NCBI GenBank assembly: GCA_900708905.1
Contig: CAADRB010000060.1
Location: 667,107-731,106 of the forward strand
Source of the DNA: Hymenolepis diminuta
Lineage: Eukaryota; Platyhelminthes; Cestoda; Cyclophyllidea; Hymenolepididae
Length of the DNA: 64,000 bases
Direction of reading: 5' to 3'
A model generated the notes under the pieces. That model searched no databases, was not told the DNA's origin, and saw only the letters and a list, made by a program, of their open reading frames with translations. A program made the position numbers and the translations under genes. Positions 59,506 through 64,000 of the stretch are shown here, piece after piece; the first letter of the stretch is position 1; each line of letters starts with the position of its first letter.

Positions 59506-59511
59506 TTTATT
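59506..59511 (-). terminator. Polyadenylation signal of LSM11
   Basis: AATAAA on the minus strand 63 bases past the LSM11 stop codon, which supports 59574-60020 as the last exon. Confidence 0.55.
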
Positions 59512-59573
59512 GATAAACACAATCACAATTATCAGCATAGCACTTTAACCTCGGGACACGCCTTGCGCTTCTA

Positions 59574-60020
59574 TTAGAGCCTTGTGTAGAGACTGACATA
59601 TACAACGTTGGCACCACGAATGTAGAGGGCCGGATAGGACATGATCTTTGGTTGCAAAGCTAGGTCATATCCCATTAGACTACTGCTCTGAGTGGCAACT
59701 TCTTTTAAAGTCTTTACTGAGGATGAAGATTGTTCCATGGCCGGATAGAATATGTCCTTCGGTTGCGGGATCAGACCGATTTCCTGCGTAGCACGTCTAT
59801 TCGAAATCATTTCAGAGGATGTAGATTCTTCCCCCGCCTCAGATACTTCCATTTCCTCGGTAAATTTATCATCTACCGATTCCATAACCCCCGCTTTCTT
59901 CACCGCGGACCCACATGTCCTTTCCATAACCCCGACATTCTCTTTATCATGTGCACACTCCTTCTCAGTCTTTCGAATCCGTCTTTGTCTCTTTCGGCGT
60001 TTCTGTCCTGGGCCCCGGTT
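59574..60020 (-). CDS. LSM11: LSM11 last exon
   Basis: 149 codons including stop after acceptor ttcag. Opens with a basic run (Q-K-R-R-K-R-Q-R-R-I-R-K), a plausible nuclear localisation signal. It continues with an acidic/Ser-rich spacer and two copies of a Q-P-K-x-x-x-Y-P-A motif, and ends with Y-I-R-G-A-N-V-V-Y-V-S-L-Y-T-R-L. Confidence 0.72.
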   Translation of the reverse strand, partial: NRGPGQKRRKRQRRIRKTEKECAHDKENVGVMERTCGSAVKKAGVMESVDDKFTEEMEVSEAGEESTSSEMISNRRATQEIGLIPQPKDIFYPAMEQSSSSVKTLKEVATQSSSLMGYDLALQPKIMSYPALYIRGANVVYVSLYTRL

Positions 60021-61521
60021 CTGAAATAAATAGAAAAGTCAATGCAAGTTACAGAAACATTCGACAAAAACAATACCTAAATTACATAATATTGGCCATC
60101 TTCTATTAGAAATAATCTCAGCATCAAACCAGCGAGTCCAGTTACGCACTGTGGATCACCCTTAAATGAAAATATATTAGCTGATGGCGTAATTCCATTA
60201 AATATAATGAGGACTAGAGAACAATCAGTGGGCATAGGATCAAATTTTTTATCTGTATTCTTTCGATAACGATTCGCCTAAAACTAATTGAAATCTTCAG
60301 GGAATATTTAATGTTATCTACAAAACGACATTCAGTATGTCATGTTTAGCGTGATTCATTGAAACCCATCTCATTTACAAATAATCAAAAGCTAATTGCC
60401 TAGTACCATCGTTTGTCATACCCTCTCCACAAATGAAAAAACCATCTACATTGGATTTATAAATAATATTCGAGTTCAACTTGCATGAACTCCATGTAAG
60501 TTTCTTCATAAGTAGAAGACGGAATTTATTAGGTGCAAATCACAGCTTACACTAATTAATAGTCCCCTTTAAATCCAAAGATGAGTGATACCACCCCCTA
60601 ATCTTTAGAAACTGGTAAATTAGGAAGCATGCCTTCTTCTAATATTAGACGAATGTAAAGGTGGGATTACTACAATACAGAAAAATAACAACCTTCGCTT
60701 TTGAGAACCGACATTTGCATCTTTTACACAGGCGTCTTTATAGCTGAGTTTTAACTGAACGATATACTTCCAAATGCTTAAGCCATAAAGGCGTCAACCG
60801 CAACTTGGTTTAGACAGAAATCGTTGGTTCTAGACAAAGATATCCAAATGCCACAATCCATCACCATGGCCTCAGTAAATGTAATACCGAAAACTCAACG
60901 CCTCCTGTCCAACTAGTACCTCCGATACGGCCTTTTAGTTAATAAGCCAAATTCAACGTTATAAAAGAAAACTATTATTTTTACAGAAGAGGTGGAAAAG
61001 CTATGGATAGAAAACGACGTTTAAACCTCGACAGGCAATTTTAAGCATCTCTTAAAGGTCAAAGTGGATTTATGTAGACTTTCGAAAGTATCTATAAATC
61101 ATGAATCTGCCATATGGATTTCAATTTGACTATGAACAAAGGAAGATGAACATCTAATTAAGTGTCAGATTACTGACGAGGCCTGAAAATATTACATGAC
61201 TTATGAACTGGATTTACTGCAAACTCACACTTTTAAGACTGGGAACAACCGACGGCGAATACTCATTCACGTCAAACAAAACCTACAAAATCAAGAAGAA
61301 TATGAGTTCTCATAATTGACCTGGTAGAAATCATCATAATATTAAACAATCAACCAGATTCCAAAATCGATCAAAGCCACCGAGTTTTCCAGTGAGAATG
61401 GCTCGTACTTCACGCATCCCACGAGTCACTACGAGAACGTCTCTGTCCTCGCGCATATATTGCATCAGCCTCTCCATGGGTCCTTTGGCCTTCTCTGACC
61501 TAGGCAAGTTGTCCTCCAAAC
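59574..61521 (-). CDS. LSM11: LSm11-like U7 snRNP protein, 3' part of gene
   Basis: In animals LSm11 sits in the seven-member Sm ring of U7 snRNP with LSm10 and acts in 3' processing of replication-dependent histone pre-mRNA. Three exons are supported: 61521-61355 (Sm1), 61282-61229 (Sm2 start) and 60020-59574 (C-terminal), joined in frame (phase 0 between them). The Sm1 part reads V-T-R-G-M-R-E-V-R-A-I-L-T-G-K-L, then G-F-D-R-F-W-N-L, matching the LSm11 pattern of a basic Sm1 ending FD+FWN. The next exon supplies F-D-V-N-E-Y, and the protein ends Y-I-R-G-A-N-V-V-Y-V, the Sm2 beta-strand signature. Between lie a basic tract and an acidic/serine spacer, in keeping with the long loop known for LSm11. 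The N-terminal exons lie to the right, probably beyond the window. Confidence 0.75.
61229..61282 (-). CDS. LSM11: LSM11 54-bp exon
   Basis: Eighteen codons between acceptor ttgtag and donor gtgagt; begins V-L-F-D-V-N-E-Y, matching the LTDVDExY segment that follows FWN in LSm11 proteins. In phase with both neighbours. Confidence 0.7.
61355..61521 (-). CDS. LSM11: LSM11 exon with Sm1 motif
   Basis: Acceptor gtttag, donor CTG-GTTGAT, 167 bp, phase 1 start and phase 0 end. Encodes a helix-like lead (P-M-E-R-L-M-Q-Y-M-R-E-D) and the Sm1 strands ending F-W-N-L. Confidence 0.75.
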
Positions 61522-61585
61522 CTAAACAAAACACTCTACTAATTTTATTCAGGTAGACAATAACACTCAATGTAACAGAATACAT

Positions 61586-63994
61586 TTGAGAAAAATTCCT
61601 TGTCTTGCTTTTGTGCTCTGTAATTGACTCTTCTGCTATCTTCTTAAAAATTGATTGAGCAATTCCGTAAATGTGCTGTTGCTGAGATTTCCGATGGCAG
61701 AAAACTTATTCTTATAATAAATTGGCAATTCATGAAAAATAGCATATTTTTGAATACCCATTCTTAAATCTGTCCAGATTTTAAAAATTAAGTTGCAAAG
61801 AATACAGAAATGTTAAAATATTTTCAATTAATTTCCCTTAACTAAATAGGATGTTTCAGTCATAATAGTGTAATTCATATAGGGTAAAATGTGTTTATAT
61901 AGCAGTACAGATAACGTACATTGTCTTAGTATTATCAAAAAGTAGGCATGACAACCATGTGTGCCTGGCGTAATGATCAAACGGAGGAAAAATGTTTAAG
62001 ACATTTAAAAAATCAAGTGACAATAATTGCTATAACTGAAACACGCGATCACAAAAAGATTCAATCGCAAATAAATATAGCGCTATAGGACCGGTAAAGT
62101 TAGTGCTCTTTAAGGCCCCCTAATTTAAATCTGGCCAACAGAATATACGATCTCTTTTCAAACTCGAAACAAAAAATGGTTTCATAATATGCAGTAAGAG
62201 CTTACTACTGCTGAACTAGGACTTCCATATTACTAGGCTGGTAACCAAAAACCTGGAAGAGCTAGAGTTCCATTCCAATGCCGCTTACCCCAATGTATGA
62301 GAAATGAGAAGTGTTAATAATGGCTGAGAGCGTTTGTACATTCTTAGGCTTGTTCGCCATAGTTTTAATAGAATTCATAATTACTGTCTAAACATTAAAG
62401 TTAATGTCTAGGGTTTACTAATTTGTAATCAATAAGCTCTCTCACTTCAACAGTAGAAGCAACATTTTGCATGATAGCTTTAGACGACGACAATGTGACT
62501 ACCAAAAGACTAGAAACACACGATACTAAAGTTCAGATGATTTTATCACCTGTAAAAATGATAATGCCTTCAACCTATTCGTTCAATTTGAAGAGACAAA
62601 ATTTAATGGTGACGGCAAAATCATAAACAAGGAAAAATGTCTTCTCATCTTTCATGATAATTGTTGAAATCTCTTTTCCCTCTTGCTATTACGCAATTAT
62701 CGTAAGAAAAATTGATCTCTGCCTTTATGCACATCAAATTACTGATATTGCTTCGCTAGATTTGAATAGGTAATCAAATTCAAAATAACCCCTTCTAACA
62801 AGTAACAGATCATGTGTTCGCTGCCCATAGGTGCGCATGCAGTAAGTAGAGTATCTAACCGGACTGGTTAGGTTGAGCTAATAAGAGAGCAGCAGAATTC
62901 GAGTTTCTCACCTCTGAAGGTCATCGACACTGCCCAGCCGCCCAAAACACCTTCATATAGTGATATTCTGATTGCAATTTGATAAGTTTACCAGATAACA
63001 AGAATGCGCAGACAACATAGGTAATCAACAATTCGATGAAGACCTTAGTATTATACATTCCGAAAAGTAGAAGATGCCAAAACTCCAACAAGATTCACTA
63101 GAGAACGCAAATTAAAAATCACCAAATTCGTTGAATTATTTGAGACCGACTAAAACAGGCAATTGATATACGCAATTACGACATTAAAGTCAAGATTCTT
63201 ACCTGACCTTAAATTTCAGACCTTGGCGACAAAAAAGATCAAGTCTATGACTCAACCCTAAATTTCTGGTATATGCACAGAGAAAGAGTAAAAAATCGGA
63301 CGAAGCTGAGAGCGCGGAGGTTTCACGTAAAGGGAAAGGTCATTTAAATTCGAGCATATATAAAACCTCCAAAAGCAGATGTTACTAAAATCGTCAATGA
63401 CAAACATAATCAGGTCGTAGGGAGGAAATTCTCCAGAAATTCTCTTCGAGTTGTGTTCAGACGGTATGAAAAAGTCAACACCAAACTAAGTAGTCTTAGG
63501 TGTAAGATTTATACTTTTAAGCGAATCAGAACCGATTTGTGAAAATATTTCATAATAAAAATTAATAAGAATCCTTTCGTTCATGAAAGCTAGTACAAAA
63601 ATTCACAATCGCTTCACTTGATTCCATAAATGTCTCACGCTTTGACGATCTTAAGAACAAACCAGTTTCTTGGAAATATGTTTTCCCAGATCAAGACATA
63701 CAAATTGCATCATCTCTTCCAGTAAATGCAATATCCGAACCTCATTTTAATGCAAAACAACTAAATAAATAAAGCGAAGATAAAAAATTGTTACATAAAG
63801 AACAATGGACATTGTAGAAGGAAGAAAATTTCGGGTTACAAAAACGATTGATAGGTAAGAAGTTGCCCAAGGCAATTTAAGGAATGTACAATCCACTTCT
63901 GAATTTTTAAATGAAATTCAATCAGCAATTAAACAAGAATGTAAAGTAAGTAATTTGGGCGCATTTATCAAAACAAAAGTAAACAGAGGCTTAC
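61586..63994. other. LSM11 intron or upstream region
   Basis: No further LSM11 exon was identified. Contains SINE-like sequence at 62.8 kb. Confidence 0.45.
62815..62935 (+). repeat. SINE-like copy, body region
   Basis: Matches the body of the 50.7-kb element in order: ACTGGTTAGGTTGAGCTAAT, then GAATTCGAGTTTCTCACCTC. Diverged. Confidence 0.45.
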
Positions 63995-64000
63995 CATTCC
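63995..64000 (-). CDS. Possible upstream exon end at window edge
   Basis: Minus strand reads GGAATG-GTAAGC, a strong donor. It could be the end of an upstream LSM11 exon, but six bases cannot prove coding. Confidence 0.2.

Overview
This is nuclear DNA from an animal, almost certainly an invertebrate. It is AT-rich, has GT-AG introns and tiny coding exons, and carries decayed Ty3/gypsy and LINE-type retroelements plus a tRNA-like short repeat. The one conserved single-copy gene I recognise, LSM11 of the U7 snRNP, confirms a metazoan but does not fix the phylum; arthropod or flatworm/lophotrochozoan are both possible. All calls are by eye from the sequence. No similarity search or transcript data were available.

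Most of the window (1-55 kb) is a fragmented C2H2 zinc-finger locus in which every exon encodes one finger. Nearly every exon is 87 bp (some 78 bp), starts with two bases of a codon and ends with one (phase 1-1). Any exon can therefore be skipped, duplicated or joined to any other without a frameshift. I see five units. Unit D (+, 1-4964) runs off the left edge and ends in a proper terminal exon. Unit E (+, 11.5-18.0 kb) is decayed. Unit B (-, 27.9-20.6 kb) has 12 intact fingers and a terminal exon but no visible 5' end. Unit A (-, 46.8-37.2 kb) reads as a complete 15-exon gene of 397 codons plus stop, with 12 fingers, a start exon contributing only ATGA, an N-terminal exon with two SUMO-type motifs and a terminal exon ending in another. 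Unit C (-, 54.9-51.2 kb) is a decayed head-and-finger copy lying upstream of A.

Units D and B are inverted copies of each other, and E is an inverted decayed copy of A. The inverted copies share five sharply bounded, essentially identical tracts that lie mainly in introns, while neighbouring exons differ at many positions. The window's first base is the mirror image of the last base before the 50-N gap at 27825-27874, and that gap interrupts a known-length exon by exactly one base. The inverted architecture may therefore be real (palindrome arms with gene conversion) or partly an assembly product.

Between and beyond the finger units lie a gypsy pol remnant (30.6-31.4 kb), two LINE reverse-transcriptase remnants (23.4 and 35.7 kb), LTR-like and other dispersed repeats, a tRNA-derived SINE-like family (best copy 50.7 kb), and a second gap (58972-59132). 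At the right end the 3' part of LSM11 lies on the minus strand (59574-61521), with Sm1, Sm2 and the C-terminal exon recognisable.
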